Below, one piece after another: positions 1 to 11,121 of a stretch of 64,000 bases of DNA. Under the pieces are notes generated by a model. The model worked only from the letters and a program-made list of their open reading frames with translations. It was not told the DNA's origin and did not search any database. Source of the DNA: Hysterangium stoloniferum. Lineage: Eukaryota; Basidiomycota; Agaricomycetes; Hysterangiales; Hysterangiaceae. Position numbers and translations under genes: made by a program. Positions within the stretch are counted from its first letter, which is position 1, and each line of letters begins with the position of its first letter. The stretch is from positions 248,001-312,000 of the forward strand of contig WHVD01000029.1 of assembly GCA_015178975.1 (NCBI GenBank), read 5' to 3'.

Positions 1-521
1 CATTTTACCTACTGTAACTATTGTGTACTTCCATCTCTGTTCATAGATGAATATACTCGAGTCCTATCAATGTTTGGACTGAGACTCAGTGAGGCAGCAA
101 TTGATGGCAGCCTTTCACAGGAATTAATATCAATAATGACTCACAGGGAAGCACAAGCTATTCAAGTCCAATAGGCAGAACTCAAGCACAGTGGAGCACT
201 TTGAAAAAAATGCTACAATATGTCACGAATGTGGTGTTGCACACAGCACATCCTCAGAGGTCCTTGACCCTGGAAATACTGCTACTGCTGGTGACTATAA
301 TGCAACATCTGAATTGCCACAACCAAAATTAAATAACAACCCCTCAACCCACAACAAGTCAGCCAGGATGGTCAAATGGACATGACTGGTCAATTTAAAT
401 TGTCAGAGGATTCACCAACCATAATATTCCACCCAGTGGGGGGAATGTATAATGTGCCAATGGCTTATTCTCCTCAAACAGGAGTAAGGTCTGGAGTGGC
501 TTCACACTGGTCTAGTCTCTT
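1..521. other. no gene recognised
   Basis: Short open frames only. None shows a recognisable domain, consistent codon use or paired splice sites. The segment ends at the first copy of the CATCAGG element. Confidence 0.4.
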
Positions 522-1098
522 CATCAGGAAAGTGGGAAGATCAGGAAATCTCCTGTCTATGTTGTCTAGAGCAATCTAGGAGAGCTAGCTAGCTCAGCTA
601 GTGTAAGACTGTCGGTATCAGCCTCACTCAGTCAGTAGCAGACAGGACAAGAGTATCATGTTTTTGGTGGTGCTTAATTTTTTAGACTGATGTATGGTGT
701 AGCTAATATATAGAATGTGGAACCATTGAATGATCATGACAATGGAAATCAAAAAGAGGAATGAGGGTTCTAGATCATGGTAGTCAAGAAAAGAGGAGAA
801 GAGAATCGAGATCTTGATCTGGTTCAACCAGGAGGGGGACCACTAGGAGAGTGAGCTCTTGATCAAGTCCAATTGCGGGTTGGGACTTGATCAGGGGAAT
901 AATGGGAGGATCACCAGGGGTGGCTAGGGGTCAGTGCTGTGGCTCTGCATGTGTGGAAAGATGGCCAGGACTACACTGGCCAGGATTACAGCTAGACACA
1001 CTACTTTCGCAAGATCCCTATTTACTAGTCAGTATAAAAGCTTACTATAGATCTAGGAAGTCTACATAATGGGTGTAGACATTTCCAAATCCCTGATG
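522..1098. mobile_element. MITE-like element, copy 1 (long form)
   Basis: The element starts CATCAGG and ends CCTGATG. The outer 15 bases form an imperfect inverted repeat (CATCAGGAAAGTGGG against CATCAGGGATTTGGA/G). The first about 75 bp and last about 120 bp match the shorter copies at 3064-3271 and 10488-10676. The middle (about 600-985) is missing from those, so they look like internal-deletion derivatives. No transposase frame is present. CAGG-type ends resemble hAT elements, but no 8-bp target duplication was found, so the superfamily is unassigned. Confidence 0.6.
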
Positions 1099-3063
1099 TT
1101 AGCAGCCGCATGAAATTTAGGCTACACTTCAAAATGTTGATATTGAACCAAGAGTTCAATACATCGCAAATCCCGCCCTTAAGAAAAGCTAAATGGTAGA
1201 GTTGACTCGGATTTTGTCCACAAGTAAGACTAATTCATTTCAATAATTGCGTCCTTTTTTTCTGGGAGCCTGAGTATCAATTGGCATTGCCACTGTGTCA
1301 CCCCAGCGGCCCTGTAGAACGCCACAGAGAGCATCCCAGGAAACTGCTAAGCGATTATTAGCAACTAGATTGTTGCCGTGCGATACTTACATTTTTTTCA
1401 AGGTGTTAATTGACAGAGTGGCAAGTCAAAATTTAAATAATTGCTGGAAATTACACCATTTCACGAGAGAACAACACATACAAAACACAGTATGCCTCTT
1501 TTTATACACAGTGTTCCCATGAATCAAATAATAATTAAATCAATGAGTATTTACAGAAAAATAGAATTACTACCGATACCAACTATACAGCCCCAGATCC
1601 TGTTATCAATGCAGGTGCACAGTGGCTTTCTCGGCATACACAACCCCACACAGATGAATACATCCGGAGAAACTACCATTACTATCAATAGGACAACTAT
1701 TATTGCTTCCGGGGCAGAGCACCATACAAAGGATAGAAAGTGAGAGAATGGGAGGGAAAGTATTTGTAGGGAAGTTGGGGTGTACGGCCGGGACACTATT
1801 GTGCTCCAGTACACGCAATTATTGCTCTGGTCGTAGCAGCTGCCCACTGAAATGGATAAAATAGATATTTGTCCGAGTTCTTTCAGGAACGCACGACCTA
1901 CTACTGTCTCCCACCTTTCTATTCAGCGCCATGATTACCCATGCATGTAATCTCCACACCCGAAACCAGTCTCACAAACGTGGCACGTTCGAAATTCATT
2001 TATCAAACAATATGAGGCATTTTTACACATAGAATGCAGTCTTTTTTCATCTCGCATTGTCCTGTACCGGCGGAAGTTGCATGTATGTTCGGCATACCTA
2101 TAGACATCAGGGCATCGCCACATCTTCACTTCCACCTAGGCTTCACAAATCAATAATTAGAGTTGTACATTTTAAAAGTATTCAATCAACTTAAACTCCT
2201 ATTTGATGCATGGGTGTGGACTTACAGCCTGAGGTCTATACAATGACTATAGGTGGATACGTCAAATATGTTTCGATCAATGCCTACTCAGTCGAACAAG
2301 CAAATGCCTTGTAAGCTCCGTGCTCAGCTGCTTCGCCTAGCGGAGGTAGTTCTGGTAATTGTACTTGGGAAATACATTTCCCCTTTCTTGGTTTATTCTT
2401 TCTTACCTTGATATTCATGCTTCTTTTCACATTCCTTAATTGCAATATCATGATTTTTATAATCCCGAGTCTTACTTATATTCGTGCTGTAGTTAGTTTC
2501 ACCTCAGCTGTTTAGCCCCCACTATCGCGTGCAAACACTGAGATGAGTTATGAGACCTATATTTATTGCAACATTTGTCCTCATTATGTACACCTAGATA
2601 ATTGAAATATCTAGGTATATATATATATATTAGCTGTTCAACCCCTCTATCGTGTGCAAACACTGAGATAATTACATTATCAGGTACGCACTTTAACATA
2701 CTCTACAGGGGTGTTGATGCAGGAGGGGGCGCATATGCTGGTACATGGTGTAAGTGAAGAAACAGCGTTGGCTTGCTAAGCTTCTGTAAAGAAATACATA
2801 GCCTAGCGCAAAATAAGTATATTGGGGACTCACAAGTGTCCATGGAATAAGATTACAACTGAACAACCAAAAATTCAACAAGAGGTAATGCATTAAGAAT
2901 CATTTCATTTATTCTTTGATCATTATTGGGAAATCTCCCAAGACGCCACATAGCGTTTTTTTTTCTTGCGACCTGGATGAGTTGAAACAATCATGTAATA
3001 TACTTATGAGCATGGACTCATGACTATGTCCAGTTGAAATAGGCATCACCCAACCGCAAAAAT
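1099..3063. other. no clear gene; possible cysteine-rich fragment
   Basis: Two minus-strand frames (1551-1847 and 1935-2135) contain closely spaced cysteines, such as CHVC-ETGFGCG and GSCYDQSNNC. They might be exons of a small secreted protein, but I found no splice pair that joins them in frame. A 43-bp segment ending CGTGCAAACACTGAGAT occurs at 2508-2550 and again, diverged, at 2634-2676, separated by an AT microsatellite (2616-2630). Confidence 0.25.
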
Positions 3064-3271
3064 GATCAGGAAAGTGGGAAGATCAGTAGGTATGCCATCT
3101 ATATTGTCTAGAGCCATCTAGGAGAGCTAGCTAGCTCGGCTAGACACGGCTAGACACACTACTTTCGCGAGATCCCTATTTACTAGTCGGTATAAAAGCT
3201 TACTATAGATCTAGGGAGTCTAGGGATGCTAGGGAGTCTACATGGATGTAGACATTCCCAAATCCTTGATG
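3064..3271. mobile_element. MITE-like element, copy 2 (short form)
   Basis: Same family as 522-1098. It shares the GTGGGAAGATCAG 5' segment, the GAGAGCTAGCTAGCTCGGCT block, the ACTTTCGCGAGATC block and the CCAAATCC 3' end. The central about 380 bp is absent. A short repeat of GGGAGTCTA lies near its 3' end. No coding capacity. Confidence 0.6.
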
Positions 3272-5137
3272 TAAGGACCCGATTTGGATGCAAACCATTG
3301 TATGTTTTTTTTTGGAATTTACCTGAAGGTATGGCTGATATATTCAGGTTATAGTTATTTCATGTGTTGATCCAACGCTTGTACGTCTTCGGTTTCAATT
3401 ACTGTAGCATCCTCGATTCGGTTCATACGGTCTCTCTTCAACGTGTAGTCACTGCTATATACCTAGAATACAACATATTAAGGAAAGCCTGAACGAATGA
3501 ATTGATGGGATAGTATCGCCATTAATAAATAGTGTTTTTCGCACCCCCCACTCTTCGCAGCCATTGTACAAGTCACTCGAGGAGCGTCTTGGGTCCATCG
3601 TACTATTCATTACTGACACACTTAACGACCAAATCCGGCTATATATGTTAAATTAGGAGCAGTACATAAGATACCTTTGGTAAGCTAGAACGCAGTAAGT
3701 ATAGAACAACTGTATAGTTCCACATCGCTTACGGGCACTGCATACGGAATTGAGACTAACCGCGTGGTCTCTCAATGAAGGTTTATCACTCAGTGAGAGG
3801 TTATATTTTGAACTGCACAAGTAACTCCAACAATTTATCCCTGTCTGCTGCACATCCTTTCCGGTTCTTACAACTACCTATCCTCTTATGGAACCTGTGC
3901 CCTCTTCCAGTTCGCCCTCTTCATATTCCGCTCCGTCAAGCTGGTAGAGATATACTCTGTCCAAATTTTAATGCAAAATACGAATTGAACCTGATCATTT
4001 TTTAAGTTGTGAACACGATTATGGATAAAACAATTGCCACTGGAATGTGTTTCTATCTCATGGAGAATCTTCAGACTTTGGGAAAGTGTGTGGTGGCGTA
4101 GTGGATCAGTGGACGTGCCAGTTGCTAATCAAGTCAGTCTAACACCTCATCGGATGGTGGAGAAGATTACGTTGTACAAGATCTGTGAGTTGTATGTCTA
4201 TTCACACCATACCAGCTCATAGCAAGTGAATACCTCACAGAAGTTGGATCGAACACGTGGTGCTTTTGTGTCTTTTTTAATAGAACTATAACATGAACCC
4301 GTTATTTGCGAATGTCTTGTTAGACGAACGAACTTGCGGTGCTATGATACGTGGACGAGACATGAAGGCTTGGGGAGTCTTCAAGCCACACAGTAGAACG
4401 ACCAAGGCCCGACAAGCAACAGCTGCATAACCAACTCACACTCGCGACAGCTCTCTGAGACTTGCATGCCTTACTGCAATCGTAAAGCAAGTTATGGCTA
4501 TAGAAAGCGGAAGAAATAATTAGAGAGTTTGTATATTACGTGGGATGCAGCCCTCAATAGTACGAATATAAAAGAAGAAAAAGGCCTCCCACAAGCTGTA
4601 GTACAAGCAAGAACATTAATTAGAATTGGTTTGTGTAGACAACAGAAATGCCATACGAGGAATCCGGGCATTAGACTAGGCTCCCATGCAACACCCATGT
4701 AGCTCTGGATAATGTTATGGTAAACGGATAGGCTATTTTAAGTAAGATTCAGTAGTACAAATTAGCATTCATTCCTTGGGGTTCATCTCCTTGGGAAGGA
4801 TTTTGCGGTCCACCAAAAGCGTTCCACCTAAGCGTGAACTGTGCACTGTGACTGTGGCAAGAACTTGGTGTTTCTTGGCGCCACGTGTGCAGATAGGGAG
4901 ATTCAATAGATTTGCAACTAATGTTAAGTAATAAGCTTCTTGAGCGAGTTCACGGTTGGATGGGGAACTATTGAATTTTTTTTTTGAGTAAAGCGAGCAG
5001 TCGGAGTCATATGGGTCACTAATACCCACATTCATTATATTAGTATATAATCTTCGTAGTTACGCATGAGACCCCCATGCGTTTATAACCCTACAATGTC
5101 ACTCAGACTGTACTGCGCTCGTACTCTCGAGATCTGG
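3272..5137. other. no gene recognised
   Basis: Several frames of 60-90 codons exist, for example minus strand 4769-5035, but none has a known domain or a credible exon structure. A decayed exon or two may be hidden here. Confidence 0.3.
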
Positions 5138-5468
5138 TCATATTTGTTCTGAAAAGTTAACAGAACCATCACGGGAAAAAGCCCTAGATCCAAAACAAAG
5201 GATCTTTGGTAGAGGCTGAGTGTGATATAAACCCCGCCAGTCACCCATCAGATCCTTTACTCGGTCATAGATTTGGGGATCCTTAGCCGATATTAAATCG
5301 CTTAAGGAGTTGGTGAGTGATTCGCGAGGTGTGGATCCGGCTGGGGCTTTTTCCGGTATGACCTTCGAATGATCCGAATTCCCCACTTTTCTGGCACTTC
5401 GGCTTCATGAAACAAGTGCTTTTGTCACAAGCACCGCACTTCGTGTGACTGTTTGATCTTTGACACAC
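5138..5468 (-). pseudogene. fragment of a CxxC small protein gene
   Basis: Reading leftwards from 5468, the frame encodes a cysteine-rich start (KCGACDKSTCFMKPKC). The adjacent frame then continues from about 5386 with a hydrophilic segment containing ESLTNSLSDLISAKD. The two are joined only by a frame change near 5385, so this is either two exons or a frameshifted relic. A diverged match (MCCACDKIFF then stop) occurs on the minus strand near 19840, in the same position upstream of the second P450. It therefore belongs to the duplicated block. Function unknown. Confidence 0.3.
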
Positions 5469-5711
5469 AGATTATATCTTACCCAAAGCACGGCTGGCTC
5501 AAATATGGATCTACCACCGCTTTCGGATATCTAGTTGAACGCCACCAATTAATATGAAGTCCGAAAACCCCAGAGCCGAGGTTCTTTGGGCAACATATCT
5601 ATGTCAATAAATAGTCAAAGATCGTCAGAGTGTAGTTGGCCAGCCAGATATCATCTATTCTCATCAAGACTGCCTTTCTGTTGTTACTCGTAATCAGTGA
5701 AATAGTATTAT

Positions 5712-7532
5712 ATGCTCCTCATCACTAGCTTTTTCGTTGCCCTTCTATTGTATGCCATACATCATGGCTACAAGAGGCCACGCACAGGCCCTCTTGAACC
5801 TGATATATCCACAAAGCGGGCTTTATGGTACATCGGCACACCGGAATCCTTCTTGGATCCCTTTCGGTTTATTTCAGAATCAATGGAATGGGCTAAAGGT
5901 TCTATGTTCTCGTTCAAGGTTCTGAGTGTACGTCCATCTACTTATTGGTACTTGTATTTTTTGCTGACATACACGCACTCCGCTATAGAACACAGTTGTT
6001 GTACTGCGGGGTATACCTGGAAGGGATGCATTTCTCTCTAAAGGTAACTCCGCCTACTTTGTATGACAATAAGAAACTTACCTCGAACCTCATTCCTAAA
6101 AGGCTTGGATTTTATGACTGGATATCGGTTGCTGGTATGTACTGCCGACCTAGCATACTATCACATAATAACCCTTGCCCGCCTCTTCCACCATAGAATC
6201 CTCAATTGGTTGACATAACACCAGTGAATGAGATATCCGGTGATGAAACATGGACCCGCTTTATGGCAAAGTTCATACAGGCTGGGGTATTGGGGAAAAG
6301 TGGGTTAATTTTTCTTTTGTGTGGGACACTCAGGAAACTTCCTAAAATTTAGTGTATCCCACCATGGTTCACGACGTCTCCGAGATTCTCGACACTTGGG
6401 GTAATTGTGGGGAGATAGATCCTTTTGAGAATGTCTATGAGGCAAGTTCCTTACATTTATGACAGAAGACATAGATCCCTGAGAAAAGTTTCCAAAAGAT
6501 GATTTTTGTCTTGTCAGTTAGAGTTACAACATGCAGGGAATTCTCAGACAATCCCAAATCGATCAAGAGACTGATGAAGATATTTGACCGCATGGAAGCA
6601 GGATCAAAACCGACATCAATTTTATTTCCGTGGGTTCCTACCCCAGCCAGAATTGGCAGACTTCTTGCGGGAGGAGAATTGTACAAAATGATTAACGATG
6701 TTGTTCAAACTCGCAAGACGGAAGGCAGACATGAAGACGACCCTTTACAAGCTCTTATTGACAAGGAATTCTCTCTAATTGATATCACCAGGGTGCGCAG
6801 TTTGACATCATATTTCGAATCAATGAAGTATAACGAGACGCTGTTTAAACAAAGTTCATTGCACTGATGCTTTTCGCGGCTGTCAATAATACGGGAAATG
6901 TACTATGCTGGGTTATGCTCTACCTCGAAACCAACCCAGCTTGGAAAGCACGGGTACAGGGTGAAATCGATAATTTCATCCAGGATAATTGCCCTGATTC
7001 TCCAGATATCCCGTCCTTCCTCGCAACAGTTTCCATAGATTATTTGGACAAGGCAACCAGTGACTTGGAATTGTCTATCCACGAAACACTTCGCATGATC
7101 TTCACCGGCACATTCATGAGACAGAACATCGGGGATGACATTTTCGTCTCGGGAAGACGCATAAAACACGGGACCTTTCTCATGTTCCCCACAGGCGATC
7201 TGCATTTTAATCCTACATTCTACCCGAACCCCGACGTATTTGACCCTACCATATTTACAGCCCAGGCAATAGAGGCTCGTCACAGGCATGGCGTTACCTT
7301 TTTGGGCTGGGGAGCTTCCCGGCATGTGTGTGTGGGGCGTCGCACAGCCCTTCTTATGATGAAGACAACTATGGTTCTCATCATGTCTAGATTTCGCACA
7401 GATTTAGTTGATGCCAAAGGTACGCCTGTGCAGCAAGTGCCCCCCGCGTTACACAACGCGTTATTCAAAGTGTGTTCACCGGCTCCAGAGCACCGGGTTC
7501 AACTCAGATATCGTATGGTATCGGTAGAATGA
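5712..7532 (+). CDS. cytochrome P450 monooxygenase, copy 1
   Basis: A predicted haem-thiolate monooxygenase of 488 residues, normal for the family. Seven exons join in frame: 5712-5927, 5989-6043, 6103-6134, 6197-6299, 6353-6441, 6499-6792 and 6855-7532. The N terminus has one hydrophobic helix (LLITSFFVALLLYAI) followed by basic residues, as in ER-anchored P450s. The I-helix region reads FAAVNNTGN, the K-helix ExxR is ETLR, then FDPTIF, and the haem loop is FLGWGASRHVCVG with cysteine as axial ligand. Five introns are GT-AG. The fifth (6442-6498) starts GCAAGT, a GC-AG intron that is conserved in the paralogue at 20059-21878. Substrate is unknown. The sequence resembles fungal P450s that have the FLGWGxxRHxCxG loop, but I do not assign a CYP family. 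Confidence 0.9.
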
Positions 7533-7952
7533 TGTCAGTTTGGGTTCTTAAATATTTTTGTATCTTTAAAAGATTTGTGGTTTCAGTATTCAAATGCAAA
7601 TATTTAATAATTGGGATATACCGTAGTAGATAAACGCTCTGTCATCCTAGTTATAAGAATACGTATTATCTATGAACCAGAATATTTTGGGTAAGTGAAA
7701 AGTATATACAGATGAGTTTACTATATTGTCCCCGTAATGCAATAGCCGATCGTTCTTACTTTTCACATGCTTTATCGGTCGCAATTCCTCATTCACAAAA
7801 TATCATCTAAATGTAAAGCGTCGTGATAACTAAGTATGTCTTGAACCTTGCGGCCGATGTCGGAAAAAAGCGTTCACTAGCACCCCTCACTCGGCAGATG
7901 AAAAGGAAAGGCTACATCAATAACTCCGAAAATTATTTGACATTCTGTCAAC
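7533..7952. other. 3' flank of P450 copy 1, no gene
   Basis: AT-rich DNA. Patches to about 7850 match the flank after the second P450 (about 21880-22230), for example GTATTTTTG and GTAATGCAATAG against GTAATGCGATAG. The duplication therefore runs past the stop codons. Confidence 0.4.
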
Positions 7953-8310
7953 TTAGGATGTCTCAGGTGTAACCGTGAAGAAGAGACCTGCCACAATCGC
8001 CGAAACCGGCGGGAAAATCAACAAGAACCAAGAACCACCAATAGCCGGTGCAGCCCAGATTGAGTTGTTTCCAAGACAGATGATGCTTCGACTTTCACTC
8101 CATGAACCCTTTCAAGAAAGATGACGATTCCGATGATGATATGGGAGACATAGTTTCACGAGGAGTTCTCAAGCCTTGCTAGGGCTCTTGACATGTCAGA
8201 TCTCGTATTCGCGCACCAGCACGGAAATGATTCGACAGAAATTCCATTGATTTTCTCCGACAGCTGCGCCAGTACCAGCAAGGTTGTGGCAGGGTGAACC
8301 TTCTAAACTC
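7953..8310 (-). pseudogene. remnant of a polytopic membrane protein
   Basis: The minus strand near 7953-8090 reads GNNSIWAAPAIGGSWF, then a long hydrophobic stretch (LLIFPPVSAIVAGLFF) and a stop. Another frame near 8200-8290 reads AGTGAAVGENQWNF, which resembles the G-E-x-Q-W-T-F-G-Q motif common in Agaricomycete orphan multi-helix membrane proteins. I found no splice that joins them and no start. I infer the eroded 3' end of such a gene. Function unknown. Confidence 0.35.
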
Positions 8311-8458
8311 CACCAAGATGTCCCTGTCACACTTCTGGCGATGCCATACATTACACGATTGTGGCATATTTCAATCATGTATACATCTCACAATGCATAG
8401 CTTTTGGAGGCTATGCGTTACGAGAATATCAACCTTAAGGACTATGGGTAGAGGGCTA

Positions 8459-8586
8459 TGATAAAAGTGTAGATAATGAATGGCCAGACTGGGGATTGAA
8501 CCCAGGGCTTCTGCATATATAGCAGGGGTGTTAACCATTACACCACCTGACCCTGGGAAGCACTGCTAGCATTACTCAAACTAACA
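8459..8586 (-). repeat. TRIM 3' LTR
   Basis: 128 bp, almost identical to 8742-8869, which implies recent insertion. Preceded on the plus strand by GGCTA. Confidence 0.88.
8482..8552 (-). ncRNA. tRNA-like unit in TRIM 3' LTR
   Basis: 71 nt. The acceptor arm GGTCAGG pairs with TCTGGCC including G-U pairs, the D stem is GTGT/ACAC, and the T arm is CTGGG-TTCAATC-CCCAG. The A box TGGTGTAATGG and B box GGTTCAATCCC fit the Pol III consensus exactly. The anticodon stem has one mismatch and the loop TATATAT lacks U33, so decoding function is unlikely. It may drive Pol III transcription of the element. Confidence 0.7.
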
Positions 8587-8728
8587 CACTCCCTTAATGC
8601 TAGCACTCAACTATACTATAAGCAGATATAGGTCCTCTCTGGCTCTTTTGTCCAGACTTGTCCACTATACCACACACAAATATAGCTGTTCACTCTACAC
8701 ACAGGAACCATGCCCTATAGCACACAGT

Positions 8729-8741
8729 GGGGCCCATAACC
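8729..8741 (-). promoter_or_regulatory. TRIM primer-binding site
   Basis: The minus strand reads GGTTATGGGCCCC immediately after the LTR end. This is complementary to the anticodon stem-loop of eukaryotic initiator tRNA-Met (GGGCCCAUAACC), the half-tRNA priming mode known for copia. Confidence 0.75.
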
Positions 8742-8869
8742 TGTTAAAAGTGTAGATAATGAATGGCCAGACTGGGGATTGAACCCAGGGCTTCTGCATA
8801 TATAGCAGGGGTGTTAACCATTACACCACCTGACCCTGGGAAGCACTGCTAGCATTACTCAATCTAACA
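8742..8869 (-). repeat. TRIM 5' LTR
   Basis: 128 bp, the second LTR of the element. The minus strand ends TTTTAACA directly before the primer-binding site. Followed on the plus strand by the GGCTA duplication. Confidence 0.88.
8765..8835 (-). ncRNA. tRNA-like unit in TRIM 5' LTR
   Basis: Identical in sequence and predicted fold to 8482-8552. In this LTR it sits upstream of the primer site, where a Pol III transcript could cover the element. Confidence 0.7.
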
Positions 8870-8874
8870 GGCTA

Positions 8875-10487
8875 ATCCACTATAGTATAATATATATTAT
8901 ATTGAGGGTGATAGGTGTCTTGGTGTATCAATCAAGTTAGGACGTCGTCTTAGAAGCCTCTTCATCATCTGATCGCAAACTTATGGTGACTGTGTTCTTC
9001 TTACCTCAAAGTTACCTTGCCTGACACAGCCCATTCATCGCCTAATAACATGTTACATTAGCAAGCGTGTTGTACAGGAGAAACAAACTTGCTGTTCATC
9101 CTTTGACTGAGAAACCCACATTACATCCCACTGGCATCAACATATTTGGCACGATATCGGCTTCCAAGAAGGACATGCTAACATATGCAGAGTGTCTTGT
9201 GTGAACTGGAAACCACTTTTTGCTTTGTCGTTGTTACAGCTCCAGAGGTGGGAGAGGTGGCACCTCGCCCCCCGAAATTTGTTTGATGATATCAATACAG
9301 TAGAGTATCAATCCCATAACAGCTTCACGGAGCGCCTACTACTACTAGTAGGGAACTGCATTTCGATCGAGCCCTTTGAAAGGCTGTCGTTATCAACCTC
9401 ACTCGGTCAACATGGACAGGACTAAGTTTTCTTTATTTTAATAGCAGTATGATACAAGATGAATGTGAGGGTCCCTAGAGAGGAGTGGGAAAGGATTTTA
9501 TGGTCAAAAAGATTCCCCTCTTATTGCTGTGGAATGTATACTTATCAAGTGGAATGCTTGAGTAGTCGAACAAAGGGAGTGGTTGGGAATGGTGGTGTAT
9601 ATAATAAGGTGGCCAGGCTTACACCCTTACCCTCGATCTCCCCCTTTATGGACAAGACACTGCTCGGTCGTCTCCTACAGCGCATTCGTAAACAAAATTA
9701 CAAGACAATACTATAGGTTGTCTAGGTATATTGGCTCATATATTCTTCATTATTTCTAGGTTGACAAAAGATTAGCATGCAGGGCAGGTGAGTTTAATCA
9801 TAGCCTTCCCAACAGACATTGAGTTTGAGGGTGAAAATGAAGTGGGAGGCGTGCCTATCAACAGTGTATCATGCGCCTCATTTTCTCTTCTCAATTCCCT
9901 TATCCTGCCTTGTGATGGCATCCAGGGCTATAAGGGCTGTGGTAATTGGGAGAGAGTAGCGCGACTGTAATAAATATACTTAATATGATGTTTAATGGTA
10001 AGAAGTGAAGTGACGGTTAATTTCACCCCTCAGATGGCCTGTAAGTTCCAACACGGTCGTTATGTCATGATAAAGTTTTCACGAACTCAAAGCGAAGTCG
10101 AACCTCTCGCATCTCGATTATACAGTCAAACTTTATATTTTATCAATAATTTTTTCTTACAACTGAAACCATACAATATTTTCTTTGATCCTGCTCATTG
10201 CATGACCAAATATCTTCCCCTTGAAATGAAAGAGCATAACACATGAGTTATGTGCTTTGTTTTATTGCACGAACTAGATACAGAAAGGAATCCCCATACT
10301 GTGTTTAAAAATAATCCAAGACCCAGACCCATACAAAAAAAAACACACGATTGGTGATAGGCCGAAGGACCAGCCCCCTGTAAAGAAAGGCACTATGACA
10401 CTCAGGAGATGGGCGAGAATCAGTTATAATGAGTAATGGGCAGGTGCATCAGGGATTTGGAAAAAACATCACAAGTATGTCACCTAT
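8875..10487. other. no gene; relic of the long CATCAGG element
   Basis: About 9380-9480 (AGGCTGTCGTTATCAACCTC, then ATGGACAGGAC) resembles the interior of the long MITE-like copy near 605-650. The rest has no recognisable gene. CATCAGGGATTTGG at 10447-10460 is an isolated terminal repeat in opposite orientation, 28 bp before the next copy. Confidence 0.4.
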
Positions 10488-10676
10488 CATCAGGAAAGTG
10501 GGAAGATCAGTATGCCATCTATATTGTCTAGAGCCATCTAGGAAAGCTAGCTAGCTCGGCTAGACTCAGCTATACACACTACTTTCGCGAGATCTCTATT
10601 TACTAGTCAGTATGAATGCTTACTATGGATCTAGGGAGTCTACATAATGGGTGTAGGCATTCCCAAATCCCTGATG
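10488..10676. mobile_element. MITE-like element, copy 3 (short form)
   Basis: Starts CATCAGGAAAGTGGG and ends CCCAAATCCCTGATG, 189 bp. It is collinear with 3064-3271 but has C-to-T or G-to-A changes. Non-coding. The orphan inverted terminus at 10447-10460 suggests an adjacent broken copy. Confidence 0.6.
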
Positions 10677-10806
10677 TGTGTTTAATGATGAGACATGATT
10701 TACCTCTCTAATCTTTTGATAGATACGCAACGGCGTAGAAGAGTATAAAGGTTACAAAGTCTCAGTCAACACAAGGTAAGAGATCGACTAAATATATATT
10801 GATACC

Positions 10807-11111
10807 TATAAAGGTTACAAAGTCTTTCGTATGTGTGAGCATTTGCATGTGAATATGCAACATTTGTAACGTACCTCAGTCGACACAAGGTAAGAGATCG
10901 ACTGAGGTTGGCTAGTTGAGCAGCTCGTAATTTATAGTAGTCTGAAAAAAACTAGAAATAGTACGATGTCTCGGATTGGTATCACGAGTGCACACTAGGC
11001 ACTCATTAGGCTTGAGGCACGTATTAAGCTTCGATCCATACTTTGATTAGGTACACATTAGACTTCGATCCATACTTTGATTATGCACACATTAGGCTTC
11101 GATCCATAACA
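10807..11111 (-). repeat. Copia-1 3' LTR
   Basis: 305 bp. Its purine tract (CCAGGGGGAG on the minus strand) is directly adjacent. It differs from 15499-15803 at about ten sites, several of them CG in one copy and TG or CA in the other, for example GCATTTGCATG against GCATTCGCATG. Confidence 0.9.
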
Positions 11112-11121
11112 CTCCCCCTGG

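Larger units (their letters stand above)
8459..8869 (-). mobile_element. TRIM: complete miniature LTR retroelement with tRNA-like LTRs
   Basis: Two 128-bp LTRs (8459-8586 and 8742-8869) differ at only about two sites and enclose 155 bp without coding capacity. On the minus strand they run TGTTA...TAACA; the left copy has TGATA at one end. The element is flanked by a perfect 5-bp target duplication, GGCTA (8454-8458 and 8870-8874). Next to the 5' LTR is a primer-binding site, and next to the 3' LTR a purine tract TTAAGGGAGTG. Each LTR contains a tRNA-like unit with intact A and B boxes. TRIM elements are mobilised in trans by autonomous LTR elements. The Copia at 10807-15803 has the same primer site and a similar purine tract, making its family a plausible donor. 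Confidence 0.9.

Noticed and set aside
6242-6441. Apparent frameshift in both P450s between the KFIQAG and PTMVHDV segments
   Set aside because: An intron with donor GTGGGT (6300-6352; 20653-20704 in copy 2) restores the frame and the normal family length.
8482-8552. A decoding tRNA-Ile(UAU)
   Set aside because: The anticodon loop lacks U33 and the anticodon stem has a mismatch. The unit occurs twice within LTRs, so it is treated as an element component.
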